The notes: generated from the sequence alone by a model not told the origin. DNA of 64,000 bases from Spartobacteria bacterium (GCA_003169975.1 PNAA01000058.1:1-64000); one strand, 5' to 3'. Numbered from the stretch's first letter, positions 51,566-60,313 are shown. Made by a program: numbers and translations.

Positions 51566-51807
51566 GCCGCCACCGCCTCTCTGGTCAGATCCTGAGCATT
51601 GTGCTTCTTCGGCTGCGGGTTGTAGGGCTTAGCGGTGCCCAGGACACGTTTGAGTTCACTAACGGGCACCAACATTTTCCCGAAGCCAGATATTACGGCT
51701 ATGTCGCCTTTCCAGGCGCGGCGATAGGCCCACGTCGGATGCTTTCCAAGTGCGGCGGCAAATTCCGCCAGCGAATAAGCCGCACGTTCCGGTATTTGTT
51801 TCTGCAT
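51562..51807 (-). CDS. Excisionase/MerR-like DNA-binding protein
   Basis: An 81-residue protein. AAYSLAEFAAALGKHPTWAY then RRAWKGDIAVISGFGKMLVP is the winged-HTH pattern of excisionase-type DNA-binding proteins, and VSELKRVLG completes the wing. It is the first gene of the replication operon. It may act as the excision directionality factor or as a repressor. GTGCTAAG-type AT-rich sequence upstream at 51808-51879 should hold the promoter. Confidence 0.65.
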   Translation of the reverse strand: MQKQIPERAAYSLAEFAAALGKHPTWAYRRAWKGDIAVISGFGKMLVPVSELKRVLGTAKPYNPQPKKHNAQDLTREAVAA

Positions 51808-51879
51808 GATGACTAGCGTATGTCATGCAGTGCTAAGGTTGGCTAACGTGTTCCGCAACGATTTCCAGTTGGGGAAATG

Positions 51880-52623
51880 CTAATAGCTAATGTAGTACGT
51901 ACTCGGAACGGTCGCTATTCGCGCAACCGTATCTCGTATCTGATCTTCCAACTTGGAAAGCCGGAGTGCGCCTTTCGGATCCCTTGCTTTTGCTAGATCG
52001 GTAATTTTCTTACTAACTTTCCCGTCTGCTACCATCTGCTCAAAGCGGGGAAAAACGACCTCATCCATCCAGAGATCCACGTTTGCCTTACTGAAGGCAG
52101 GCATATTCTTCAGCTTTTCGTCGGTGTCACTAAATTGGACCGGGATTTCCTGCTTCACTGCCAAGGCCTTCTTTACCAACACCGCTCCCAATTTCAGGAA
52201 GTGCCTTTCTTGTTGAGCGTCGAAAAGAATTTCCTGAATGAGCGGTCGTAACGGTCCCGAACGAACGGTCGTCAGTACTGCACGTCCAATCTTTCCTGCG
52301 GTCTGCCGGAAAGTGGGGTTGCTCTCCTCCAATTTGTTGCGGTTCTTCAATAAAACACCCAATACCTCACCAAGAAAGTAGCCGCACTCCTCGTCCCCGT
52401 TGAGGACTTGCCGACGAACGATTCTCAGCAGCCTCCCAACGTCCAAAAGCGCTTGTGCTTTCAAAGCATCGCGGCCTTGCTGCTCACGTTCCAAACAGGA
52501 GCGGATATAGTCTATCGACTGAGAGACACCTCCCGGCTTTAGCTTTGGACCTCGGACGGACGCCTTCCTACATTTCGTTGCCGGTCGCGGCGGCCGCAGC
52601 GCTTCGTTCAGTTGTCTCGCCAT
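51880..52623 (-). CDS. Helical protein of unknown function
   Basis: About 247 residues from ATG 52623 (MARQLNEALRPPRPATKCRK); the frame extends to 52713, but that part overlaps the upstream secreted-protein gene. The start is basic and the rest is helical and charged (SIDYIRSCLEREQQGRDALK, then VFPRFEQMVADGKVSKKITD). No family recognised. It lies 13 bp after the GGF-protein gene on the same strand. Confidence 0.55.
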   Translation of the reverse strand: MARQLNEALRPPRPATKCRKASVRGPKLKPGGVSQSIDYIRSCLEREQQGRDALKAQALLDVGRLLRIVRRQVLNGDEECGYFLGEVLGVLLKNRNKLEESNPTFRQTAGKIGRAVLTTVRSGPLRPLIQEILFDAQQERHFLKLGAVLVKKALAVKQEIPVQFSDTDEKLKNMPAFSKANVDLWMDEVVFPRFEQMVADGKVSKKITDLAKARDPKGALRLSKLEDQIRDTVARIATVPSTYYISY

Positions 52624-52636
52624 AGGTGCTACCCAA

Positions 52637-53674
52637 CTACGGCCCCAGTGTGTCTCCCACGCCAAACACCTCGACCAGGCCGATCCCGGTCGAGCCGTCT
52701 CCACTCGAAACAATCACCGTGTAAGTCCCGGGCTCCAATGCGACTTGCAATGCTGACTCCCGATCATCTGTCGGCGCGAGTCCAGACGCGGTAATCTCGC
52801 CAGCGTTCGCATTGTTTCGCCAACCGTTATTCGATGCGATCAACTGGTTGCCAAAATACAGGCTGATTTGTGTCGCCTGAACTGGATTGCTGACTCCCTG
52901 GGCAGCAAGTGAAGGCCCCTTGGCGTCCATTAGCACGGTCTTACCACCGTCAGTGACGATAAAACCACCAATCAGAACCTGCTCGCCTATTCCTACCAAT
53001 CCCCGAGTGGATATGTTAGCCAATCGAGATGGAACGGCTCGGATTAACCCCGCCGAATCCATCTGGCCGTTCGACAGACTAAACGATCCCTGGACGTTCC
53101 CAAACGAAGGGAAAGCGTTGCCACTAATCGTGACGCCACTTAGAAGCGGGACTGAAAAATTTCCGCTCGCATCAACTGTTCCCACGCCGATATCTAGGCT
53201 AAACTGCTGAGACGCGAAGGCGATGATCTGCCCTTGAGAAGTAACGTACGTCCCACCGAAGCCGATTCCTATTGTCGGGTTGAAAAAGAATCCGGCCCAC
53301 TCACCGGCTAAGGCTCGCGTCAGGCCGTAAGCGGACAGCTTAGTCCCAGAAACACCTGTGCCGTTGTACGTGATAGAGATCGTCGCTTCTGATATTTGAC
53401 CGCTCAGACTTCGGCCAAGAGATGAAACCGCAGAAAAGCTGCCGCTCTCTGACACGACTGGAGTGGCGGAGTCGTACTCGCCTGTTGCGTAGTCAATGTA
53501 GATGAAACGTGTGCTGTGCGCGAAAATACCCTCGGACCTGAAAAAATAATACCGACTTGAATCGGGGTGAATCAAGACATCGCCGGCAGGGGCGAGCTGT
53601 CCAACCGCAAAGCGAGTGGTGAAGGTGAGAAAGGCACAGATTAACGAAACACAGGAGAGGATTTTTGCAGGCAT
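52637..53674 (-). CDS. Secreted protein with a C-terminal GGF-type domain
   Basis: About 345 residues from ATG 53674, with a signal peptide MPAKILSCVSLICAFLTFTT ending near GQLAPAG. The middle is beta-rich. The last 120 residues are a GGF domain: LANISTRGLVGIGEQVLIGG, DAKGPSLAAQGV, NNGWRNNANAGEITASGLAP, and TDDRESALQVALEPGTYTVI. Two copies of the same domain are in the gene at 62493 and a truncated one is at 38060. Being inside the element suggests host-type cargo. Function unknown, probably surface-related. Confidence 0.7.
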   Translation of the reverse strand: MPAKILSCVSLICAFLTFTTRFAVGQLAPAGDVLIHPDSSRYYFFRSEGIFAHSTRFIYIDYATGEYDSATPVVSESGSFSAVSSLGRSLSGQISEATISITYNGTGVSGTKLSAYGLTRALAGEWAGFFFNPTIGIGFGGTYVTSQGQIIAFASQQFSLDIGVGTVDASGNFSVPLLSGVTISGNAFPSFGNVQGSFSLSNGQMDSAGLIRAVPSRLANISTRGLVGIGEQVLIGGFIVTDGGKTVLMDAKGPSLAAQGVSNPVQATQISLYFGNQLIASNNGWRNNANAGEITASGLAPTDDRESALQVALEPGTYTVIVSSGDGSTGIGLVEVFGVGDTLGP

Positions 53675-53842
53675 AAGTGCCCGATCGTATTTGGTTTTCC
53701 GGTCGTTGCCGAGCTTTTTGTTATTAATAATTTTAGGAGCCAGGACGCATGACGGTTCGACAGGCGATGACAAAAGCCGGGCCCCCGCCCCCATGGGGTG
53801 CTGGCTGCTTGTGGTAATCTCGACTGAGATCATGGCAGGCTT

Positions 53843-54994
53843 TTAGGCGCTAGCCTGGAATGGAATCACGACGCTGTGCTCCGTCGCCGTCACTGGCGCG
53901 AAGCTCACCTTCAATGCCTGTGCAACGCTGTGCTCCAGTCGCAGATGACCGTAAGTTTTCATCGCCAGCGCGCCGCCGTCTTTATGCCCGAGCCACCTTG
54001 AAACGGTCGGAATATCGACTCCGCTCTCGATGCAGATCGTGGCGAACAAGTGTCGCAGATCGTGGTGCGTGATTCGCGCCATGCCGACCCGCGCTGCCGC
54101 ACGATCCATCGACTTCTGGCACTCGCGCACCAGAAACACCTTCGCATCTTTCGGCTCATCTGAGCGGCTGTCTCTCATGCGATTGAACAAAGCGCGTGCT
54201 TCAGCGATCAACGGCACCCGGCGCACTTCGCTGTTCTTCGTTGCCTCCTGCGGATCCCCACGCACTACGATCATTCCGGATTCAAAGTCCAGATCGCGCC
54301 ACTCGATGTGTCCTGCCTCCCCAATACGGCAGCCCGTGAAGGCCAACCCTTGTGCAAGATCAGCGCAGTTCCGCGAGTCACGGCTGCGACCCGTCTCAAT
54401 AGTGTGAATGAATGCGGCCAACTGCGCCCGGGTTGGCAGCGTCAACTCCTTTTGACGGGTCGGCTTGCGCTTTAGCGACGCTGCGGGGTTGGAGTAAATC
54501 ACCCCGCTCTCAATCGCGATATCCAGGACGTGCCGCAGGATGGCCACGGTATGGTTAAAGCGCGTCGGGCTGCTCCCTTTGGCGAATCGCGCCGCCCAAT
54601 CGCGGCATTGCGTTGGCATGAGACAGCGCACTTCCATTTCAACGAGGGCCGGCCAGCTCTTCTTCAAGGCGGCGAGAGTCTCAGCATAACACTCGCGGGT
54701 GCGGCGCTTGATAGAGACGTTCCCGCTGAGCCGCTGAAGGTAAATCTCGGCGGCCGCCCCGAAGGTTAATTTCGCGCTGGATGCATCCGCGTGCGCGTTG
54801 CGTCTCTGGCGGTGTTCCTTCAGGAACTCCGCGAGCCTTGCCTCAGCAACGCTGAAGTGCGTTGTCTTGAGCGACCGCCAAACCTCTTTGCCGTTGGCAT
54901 AAGCTCTGGCATAGTAGCCGCCAGAACGTTTATGCCGCACCAGATTCGAGAGCCGCGTTTTCTCCCACCTTTGCCCTGTTTTGCACTGTTTCAC
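53843..54994 (-). CDS. int: Tyrosine recombinase, integrase of the element
   Basis: A 383-residue phage-type integrase. The N-terminal region binds arm sites (RSGGYYARAYANGKEVWRSL). The central core-binding domain (VEMEVRCLMPTQCRDWAARF) is followed by the catalytic domain with Arg in LAFTGCRIGEAGHIEWRDL, ITHHDLRHLFATICIESGVD, the second His in SRWLGHKD and Tyr in MKTYGHLR. It lies 75 bp from the tRNA-Thr that the element occupies, with arm-type repeats between, so it almost certainly integrated the element. Confidence 0.92.
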   Translation of the reverse strand: MKQCKTGQRWEKTRLSNLVRHKRSGGYYARAYANGKEVWRSLKTTHFSVAEARLAEFLKEHRQRRNAHADASSAKLTFGAAAEIYLQRLSGNVSIKRRTRECYAETLAALKKSWPALVEMEVRCLMPTQCRDWAARFAKGSSPTRFNHTVAILRHVLDIAIESGVIYSNPAASLKRKPTRQKELTLPTRAQLAAFIHTIETGRSRDSRNCADLAQGLAFTGCRIGEAGHIEWRDLDFESGMIVVRGDPQEATKNSEVRRVPLIAEARALFNRMRDSRSDEPKDAKVFLVRECQKSMDRAAARVGMARITHHDLRHLFATICIESGVDIPTVSRWLGHKDGGALAMKTYGHLRLEHSVAQALKVSFAPVTATEHSVVIPFQASA

Positions 54995-54999
54995 ACCCC

Positions 55000-55022
55000 G
55001 ACCGTAGAACTTGACCGTAGAA
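55000..55022 (+). promoter_or_regulatory. Two possible integrase arm-type sites, right end
   Basis: GACCGTAGAA occurs at 55000-55009 and 55013-55022, 13 bp apart. A matching copy is at 40749 near the left end. They lie between the integrase start and attR and may also overlap the integrase promoter. Confidence 0.5.
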
Positions 55023-55068
55023 CACGCAACAAGAATCTTCTGGCGGTAGACGTTTTCACGATGGAAAT

Positions 55069-55144
55069 GCCGGCATAGCTCAGTTGGTAGAGCAGCTGAT
55101 TTGTAATCAGCAGGTCGTCGGTTCGAATCCGTCTGCCGGCTCCA
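55069..55144 (+). tRNA. tRNA-Thr(UGU)
   Basis: A 76-nt tRNA with encoded CCA. The acceptor stem GCCGGCA pairs with TGCCGGC, the D arm is GCTCAGTTGGTAGAGC, the anticodon stem GCTGA-TTTGTAA-TCAGC shows anticodon TGT at 34-36, and the T arm is GTCGG-TTCGAAT-CCGTC. Its 5' 39 nt belong to the 40-bp attR repeat supplied by the element, and the 3' part is chromosomal, so the gene was rebuilt on integration. Confidence 0.97.
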
Positions 55145-55881
55145 TAGTTAAGTAGCTTATAATAAGATCGTTATTCGCTTCGCCTGCCGTCGAGTATCGA
55201 AAGCAGACTTTTTTGTTGCGCCACTTCTGAGCCACTTATTGGCAGTATCCCGGCGAACCACCAACAATCATTTCGTCCCAGGGTCGGTTGCGGAAAACGC
55301 ATCCGCAAATTGTCAATCTTTTCCCACGTAGCGCGCGCTCATGACGCCAATCCGTCGTCGGCGAGAGACCGCTTCCGGACGCCGGGCACGTCGCGGGCGC
55401 GCAGAAAGTTGCCGTTCGCTGACGTTTGTTAGGTCCGTCTGGTGCGTTTCGGTGGCGCAAATGGCACGCCACGTCCACCATGTTGGCGGGATCTGTCAAC
55501 TTGGCTGTCTCCATTTTGGCGGCGCCCCGTCTACGATTGCTATCGTTTTGCGTAATTCGAGGCAGTAAAAAGCGTGCTGCCCAGCGGATCGACAAACGCA
55601 CCTTTTGCTGCGTTTGGCGTCGGATCGAGCAAGCAGGTTGCTAAAGAAATGACAGGCCCGAACCGACTTGATCTTGACATCCGTTAGCAAATTGTGGAAT
55701 CCGCGGATGCGGAAGGCGTCATGATTTCCTTTCTCGCCCTGACGCCCGCGTCCATTTGGAAGCCACCGGGCGGAAACAAGTTGCCTTGCGGCGGTTGCTG
55801 GTGGCGTTTGCTCGTGAATTCGCGCCACCTTGCTGCAATGCGCTCGCCCGCTCTATCCGCTCTGCCGGCCTTCGATCACGC
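55145..55881. other. Non-coding stretch without a recognised gene
   Basis: About 740 bp. Several short frames exist on both strands (for example 55236-55601 minus), but none shows a recognisable motif and their codon patterns differ. AT-rich sequence follows the tRNA to about 55240. Decayed coding sequence is possible. Confidence 0.5.
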
Positions 55882-55983
55882 GTCCTGCGACGCGGTGGCG
55901 AGCGGAAGCGCTCTATTGGCGGCCGCTGAATACCCGCTCGAAAGGCCGGTCGTTAGGCTCCGAAAGGTCGCTCCCCCGTCACC
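55882..55983. repeat. Dispersed 100-bp repeat, copy 1
   Basis: Starts GTCCTGCGACGCGGTGGCG and ends GGTCGCTCCCCCGTCACC. Copy 2 at 57302-57402 is about 90% alike. Copy 1 contains TCGTTAGGC where copy 2 has TCGGGTCACGC. Each copy lies at the 3' end of a minus-strand gene. Confidence 0.8.
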
Positions 55984-55987
55984 TGCG

Positions 55988-57061
55988 TCACCGATTCGCT
56001 GTGGAAAAGGCCCGCGCCACCGCTCGCAGGGCAAACGCAAATTCCTTATCATAACTCAAAGATAGTGCGAGCTCACGCCCACGCCGCGCGATGCTCTCGG
56101 CGAGGCGCGGGTGTTCACGGTAATAACTCACGGTCTCGACCAGGTCGCTCAGATCGGAACGGACCGACACGAAATTCACTCCGGGCACCAGGTGGTCGTA
56201 ATACCATTGCCGACAGCCCTCAGGCGATTGCACCTTCAGCACCAGTCCGCCCGAGAGCAGCTTCCGGAACAATCCGCTGTAAGAAGAGGCATGCCCATCG
56301 ATGTCGATGTGGAAGCGATAATTGTTCAGCTCCCTCCACTTCACCTTCCCCTTCACCAGCTGTCGGCGCCGCAGCTCATTCGCGTCCGCCTCCGAGATAT
56401 GGAAAAGCGCGCATAGCCCGATGTCGCCCCATTCTTCGCCCATCGTCTGCCCGAGCAGGCAAAGACGCGCGCGCGGCATTTCCAAGATCGGATGATGCTT
56501 CTGCCCGATCGAGCTGCCCCGCCAAAAGACCCGCGGCGATCGCTCCTCCCACTTTGGCTGGTTGCGAGCAAAATGCAGCCGCGCGTCGCGGTAGCCGTGC
56601 GATTTCAGGAAGGCAAAATCGGGCAGCAGGGTGTGCTCAGGAGCGTTCCCGGAAAAGGCAAGGCCGGGCTCAGCCGCGAGGTCGTTGAAGTTGATCACGG
56701 TCGAGCCGTCGTCCGCGCCTTGCTCTGTCGCGGAGAAAAAGAGCTCAAAGAGCGAGAGCCAGCGTTCCACCACCACCTCAAGCAACTGCCCGGGTTGCAG
56801 GATCGGAAAGATGAAATGAGAACCGCGCTCCTTGGTCAGCGACCAGACACAACTCATCGGATGTCGTACCGCTCCCGCCTCGAAGGAAACCATCACACAG
56901 ATGCCGTCCGGCAGATACGCCGTCAGAGCGCGCGAAATCGCCACCCCATTCTGCGCGCAAAAATACTCGCAGAGCGATTGTCGAAAGTCGGTCGCCAGCA
57001 GCGGATTCGGCTCCAGCCTCGGCGGCGGTCGGCGCAATCTGCTGAGAATTCGAGTTAGCAC
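55988..57061 (-). CDS. Glycosyltransferase family 90 (CAP10/LpsA-like)
   Basis: A 357-residue protein. Markers are RVFWRGSSIGQKHHPILEMP, the long ELNNYRFHIDIDGHASSYSG block with SGLFRKLLSGGLVLKVQSPE, and WYYDHLVPGVNFVSVRSDLS, all typical of GT90 enzymes that add glucose or xylose to lipopolysaccharide or capsule. No membrane segment, so it should act in the cytoplasm on a lipid-linked acceptor. It is flanked by two copies of a 100-bp repeat, so horizontal gain or duplication is possible. Confidence 0.85.
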   Translation of the reverse strand: MLTRILSRLRRPPPRLEPNPLLATDFRQSLCEYFCAQNGVAISRALTAYLPDGICVMVSFEAGAVRHPMSCVWSLTKERGSHFIFPILQPGQLLEVVVERWLSLFELFFSATEQGADDGSTVINFNDLAAEPGLAFSGNAPEHTLLPDFAFLKSHGYRDARLHFARNQPKWEERSPRVFWRGSSIGQKHHPILEMPRARLCLLGQTMGEEWGDIGLCALFHISEADANELRRRQLVKGKVKWRELNNYRFHIDIDGHASSYSGLFRKLLSGGLVLKVQSPEGCRQWYYDHLVPGVNFVSVRSDLSDLVETVSYYREHPRLAESIARRGRELALSLSYDKEFAFALRAVARAFSTANR

Positions 57062-57301
57062 AGATTGGCCGTTCTTACGCTGCGCTCACCTCAAAGTCTA
57101 ACTTGACGGCAAATCGAAGAAAAAACCACCGAGAGTCAGAGGGACTTTGCTAAGAATTTGCTTTCGCAGCCCGCCGGAACGTTGACGGTGCGAGCGCGGA
57201 TCGGCCTCGGGGGAGTGAGGCGGTCCCGGGCCCGCTTGTTGCTTTTTTGCTCGTTAAACGCGCCACCCTTGCGGGAACGTGCTCCCGCGCTTCTGTCGAG
57301 A

Positions 57302-57402
57302 GTCCTGCGACGCGGTGGCGCGCGGAAACGCTCTATTGGCGGGCCGCTGAATACCCGCTCGAAAGGTCGGGTCACGCTCCGAAAGGTCGCTCCCCAGTCA
57401 CC
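57302..57402. repeat. Dispersed 100-bp repeat, copy 2
   Basis: Partner of the copy at 55882. Shared blocks include CCTGCGACGCGGTGGCG, CGCTCTATTGGCGG and CTGAATACCCGCTCGAAAGG. It covers the last ten codons of the small gene at 57372. Confidence 0.8.
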
Positions 57403-57605
57403 CTGATTGTTTCGGCGATGGTTTCGCCGGTTTCATCGCAAACGCGAATCTCTCCCGTGCTTCCGCCGAAACGGTTTTGTTGCGCGTACTCGATTGCGCT
57501 CTGCTTTCCGTTAGGGCCGGGGAAGCAAGGTGCGACGCCCGACGCTTCTTCGGCACACCATGAGCCGCCGAATTTCTTGCTCGGAATGATTTTGATGATC
57601 TTCAC
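57372..57605 (-). CDS. Small protein of unknown function, DUF2188-like plan
   Basis: A 77-residue protein from GTG 57605: MKIIKIIPSKKFGGSWCAEE, then a helix (KQSAIEYAQQNRFGG) and strands (STGEIRVCDETGETIAETIR). The plan resembles DUF2188-type proteins, as with 45072. Its C-terminal codons come from repeat copy 2, so the original end may be lost. A GCCTAACG word lies 1 nt before the start. Confidence 0.5.
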   Translation of the reverse strand: MKIIKIIPSKKFGGSWCAEEASGVAPCFPGPNGKQSAIEYAQQNRFGGSTGEIRVCDETGETIAETIRVTGERPFGA

Positions 57606-57614
57606 GGCCTAACG

Positions 57615-57990
57615 ATTCCCCAACCGATCAGCGGGATCTACGATCTTCCATCGAGGGATGCAGTTCTAAACGATGCGAAACTCCGACGCGACGCACGGAC
57701 GAAGCCGCGATCCCTGGCGCTAAGCGTCACCCCAGCCCACAACCGCCTCAATTACATCACTGCTCGATGCTGATCGCTGACGAAGATCGGCAGGAACCGG
57801 GCCGCCGTGCTGCCGCGCCCCGATCCGCCGCCCGCATATCCAGCGCGGTGGAGCGGCAGGATGGTGAGACGACGGCCGCAGTCCAGCATCGTCGTGAAGA
57901 GAGGCAGAGCGGCGGAATGAGGCGTTGAACGGCTGTGCCAACATTGGCGATGGTGCTGCCGCGCAAAGCGAGCAGCATGGGATGGCGAAA
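57615..57990. other. Intergenic stretch, no recognised gene
   Basis: About 380 bp between two minus-strand genes. The minus frame 57757-57978 starts LALRGSTIANVGTAVQR, which may be a fragment of a larger protein, but no family is recognised and the frame is broken soon after. It may be decayed. Confidence 0.4.
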
Positions 57991-57995
57991 GCTTT

Positions 57996-58823
57996 CTAAG
58001 GAGTTTTCCCTACTGAAGCTAAAACATGCCGGCTAATCGATTTGGTGACCTCCCAGAACATCCGGGCATCCTCTTCGAGGATCACAACGCCATCCGTGTA
58101 TTCTTTGTGAGGGTGAATGTAGTTCCGGAAATCTCGGAGCACATTGCCAACATCTTTCGCTGACTTTGTGATCCATGCGAGTTCATGAGCTACATCTACC
58201 ATCTTCACGAGCTTCCATTCGGACAATGCCAAAGTCTTTCCAGTTCTATCACGCGGCGCGGCTGGCGTGGTGAAAACGCCAGGTTTATCCGGGCTTCCGT
58301 TGATCCTGGCAAGCAGGAGCGATTCTAGCAGTCCGCCCATCATTACCGTTGCTGCAAGATTCGCGCTGCTCGATAGGCAGCGCTGCACTTCAGCCCATCG
58401 CCGTTGAAGTATCGCCTGCATGTTCGGGTCGGAAACCAGCGGTGAAAAATTGGGCGGAGCGTCTGACGTGTGGCTCTGAATCGCGGACGAAGTCGCGTGC
58501 AAATTGCTCGCAATAAAACTGCGAACCTCCACGAGCGAATGTCTGGCACGCAGTAATGCGTCTGAATATTTCCCCCGGGTGGTATGTCGGCCCGTCGCGT
58601 CCATGATCGCTCGATACGAAGAATCAGGTCCACCCAGATCCGGGTTTGACCCGTGCGAAGCCACGTGAGGGCGGTGTGTCTGGAACCACGTGAAAGAGAC
58701 CGCCTTGAGCAGGTCGATTTCATCGACAGAGGTAACTTGCTTTGTCGTCTTTTTCCGAATTGAGATACGGGCTTTCGTAACCTCGGTAATCGCAGCCTCC
58801 ACTGCGGTTAGCGCGGGTGTCAT
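57996..58823 (-). CDS. HEPN-like protein of unknown function
   Basis: A 275-residue, largely helical protein. Near residue 235 it has VLRDFRNYIHPHKEY, with the R-N-x-x-H form seen at the active site of HEPN ribonucleases and in abortive infection proteins. The central MGGLLESLLLARINGS is a typical preceding helix. The gene 58833 ends 9 nt upstream, so both form an operon. A defence or toxin role is an inference from the motif alone. Confidence 0.6.
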   Translation of the reverse strand: MTPALTAVEAAITEVTKARISIRKKTTKQVTSVDEIDLLKAVSFTWFQTHRPHVASHGSNPDLGGPDSSYRAIMDATGRHTTRGKYSDALLRARHSLVEVRSFIASNLHATSSAIQSHTSDAPPNFSPLVSDPNMQAILQRRWAEVQRCLSSSANLAATVMMGGLLESLLLARINGSPDKPGVFTTPAAPRDRTGKTLALSEWKLVKMVDVAHELAWITKSAKDVGNVLRDFRNYIHPHKEYTDGVVILEEDARMFWEVTKSISRHVLASVGKTP

Positions 58824-58832
58824 GGCCGGGTT

Positions 58833-59435
58833 TTAGGCTTTCTTCGGCTTCGCTTTTGATTTTGGAGCCGTTTTCGGCTTTTTCCTCTTCGGCTTGGCGA
58901 CGTTCCCTGCGGCCGGACTCGTACCAGGAAGCGCCATCGCGACCAAATTCTCGCCAACAGCGTTGAGCTTGAATTCCCCTCGGCCAGCGCGGTCGAAATA
59001 TCCGAGCGTTACCGCGTTCGCTAAAGTCTGTTGGGCATTCTTAAACCCGAATCCGCGCGCCTGACGTCCGGCATCTTGCAGATCGTTAGGAACGATGACT
59101 TCCTTTCGCTGTTCGGGAGAAGCTTCAAATCCATAGAAATAGGCCGCGACCGCAGCAAACTGTACATCGCTCTTTGGCGACTTCTCATTAACGAAGGATT
59201 TTATGTCCTTGCGTCGGCTAGATGGGTCTGCAGGGTGTGTCGTTTGCGAAGCAGGTGCACTAGCAGGAAGCGACGCCGTTTGCTGACCAACGTTCGACGT
59301 TTGTAGTGCCTGCGACGGAGCTATCCCGACGCTTTCGCTTACCCAACGTATGATCCGTTCCTGCTCAGTTTTATCTCGGCCATCGAGAATGGCCTTGATT
59401 TCCTCGGCCGCCATGAAATCAGATTTAGGAGCCAT
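58833..59435 (-). CDS. Winged-helix-like protein with Lys/Ala-rich tail
   Basis: A 200-residue protein: an N-terminal charged helix (MAAEEIKAILDGRDKTEQER), a low-complexity Ser/Ala/Gln linker at 45-75, and a domain at 90-165 (KSDVQFAAVAAYFYGFEASP, then GFKNAQQTLANAVTLGYFDR) that reads as a winged helix. The tail is histone-like (AKPKRKKPKTAPKSKAKPKK), suggesting nucleic-acid binding. It is upstream of, and coupled to, the HEPN-like gene, so it may be its partner or regulator. Confidence 0.55.
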   Translation of the reverse strand: MAPKSDFMAAEEIKAILDGRDKTEQERIIRWVSESVGIAPSQALQTSNVGQQTASLPASAPASQTTHPADPSSRRKDIKSFVNEKSPKSDVQFAAVAAYFYGFEASPEQRKEVIVPNDLQDAGRQARGFGFKNAQQTLANAVTLGYFDRAGRGEFKLNAVGENLVAMALPGTSPAAGNVAKPKRKKPKTAPKSKAKPKKA

Positions 59436-59569
59436 GGAGCAAGCGGAGCGCTTTCTGGATAGGTTGGCAATCTAAAAAGCAAGGACCTCTTGTCCTCGCT
59501 CAGACTCCGCCCGATCTTTTCGCGAATTCGATCTCTCCTCCATTGCTTCGCTAGAAAGAGGTTTCGAGT

Positions 59570-60301
59570 CTAGCGTCGTGCTCTCCGGGCGCGTTGTGCC
59601 GCGCCGATCTCGAGCGAGAATTTATGAAGAAAGTCGATGTCTCGGAGTTCTTGGATCGGAACGACGAGCGTGCCGCCTTCTTGGAGGAAAAGCGGATTCA
59701 AGGCTCCGGGCGGGGAGCCTTTTCCCACGAAGAATGACATCAGGAATCCCGCCACGACGAGATTCCAAACGTGTTGCCGGTTGACGCGTGTGGTCATTGG
59801 AGGGACAATCAGGTCGCTAACGTGCTTCCGGTCGTGAACAACTGCTGTGATCATGCAGGGATACACGAGCTGCCCGCCGGGATCTTCATCAATAAGCATC
59901 TGTCGTATGCGCTCTGCGTGTGGCCCGAGCTGCGCACCTTTCAGGTGCTCCAACTTGGTCACGCTGAATCGCCAAAGCAGAGACAGTAGGAAAAGTTTAA
60001 GCCGCGGGTAGTCTAAACCAGACAACAACATGCCGATCTCTACCGGCTGAACCTGAACCTCTTCACCGTAGAACACGCGGCTAGCATAATGTTCGTAATG
60101 GCTGAATTGTTGCTCGCAGTCATCGCAAAGCAATTGTTCCCTGAGACCCTTCTGGAAGAAGCGCACCGGCCGTTCTGGAGTACTGCTGAGACCAAAAAAC
60201 CGATGTTTATCGTCGTACATCCCGACATGCATGAACTCCGGCACGATGTGCGAGCGGCAAAGGGGCTTTGGCTGAAGGCACAACGCGCAGGGATTCATCA
60301 T
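59570..60301 (-). CDS. HNH-like zinc protein of unknown function
   Basis: A 243-residue protein. It starts MMNPCALCLQPKPLCRSHIVPEF and has LLCDDCEQQFSHYEHYASRV, the CxxC...SH.VP and CxxCE arrangement of a family related to HNH nucleases, with a zinc-binding knuckle. The remainder is alpha/beta with hydrophobic helices (MTTRVNRQHVWNLVVAGFLM). Nuclease activity is not shown. It is 12 bp downstream of the gene at 60314 on the same strand. Confidence 0.6.
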   Translation of the reverse strand: MMNPCALCLQPKPLCRSHIVPEFMHVGMYDDKHRFFGLSSTPERPVRFFQKGLREQLLCDDCEQQFSHYEHYASRVFYGEEVQVQPVEIGMLLSGLDYPRLKLFLLSLLWRFSVTKLEHLKGAQLGPHAERIRQMLIDEDPGGQLVYPCMITAVVHDRKHVSDLIVPPMTTRVNRQHVWNLVVAGFLMSFFVGKGSPPGALNPLFLQEGGTLVVPIQELRDIDFLHKFSLEIGAAQRARRARR

Positions 60302-60313
60302 GCTGCTTTGGTC

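Larger units (their letters stand above)
40634..55107. mobile_element. 14.5-kb integrative element in tRNA-Thr
   Basis: Bounded by the 40-bp direct repeats described at 40594 and 55068. The tyrosine integrase gene lies beside the right end and reads inward. The element holds a left-end HTH protein, a group of small unknown genes, three cassette-like genes, RHH-like and excisionase-like regulators, a virion-like protein, a replication block (TOPRIM primase, RepA-like ATPase, iterons) and a secreted GGF protein. Base composition is visibly lower in GC than the flanks, and the word GCCTAACG is almost absent. No capsid, terminase or conjugation gene was recognised. It may be a plasmid-like integrative element or a phage satellite. 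Confidence 0.88.

Noticed and set aside
55236-55828. Frames of 75-121 codons on both strands after the tRNA
   Set aside because: No motif, biased Arg/Ser composition and mutual overlap. Not supported as genes.
56065-57058. Plus-strand frames of 188-207 codons
   Set aside because: Antisense shadows of the GT90 gene, which has clear family blocks.
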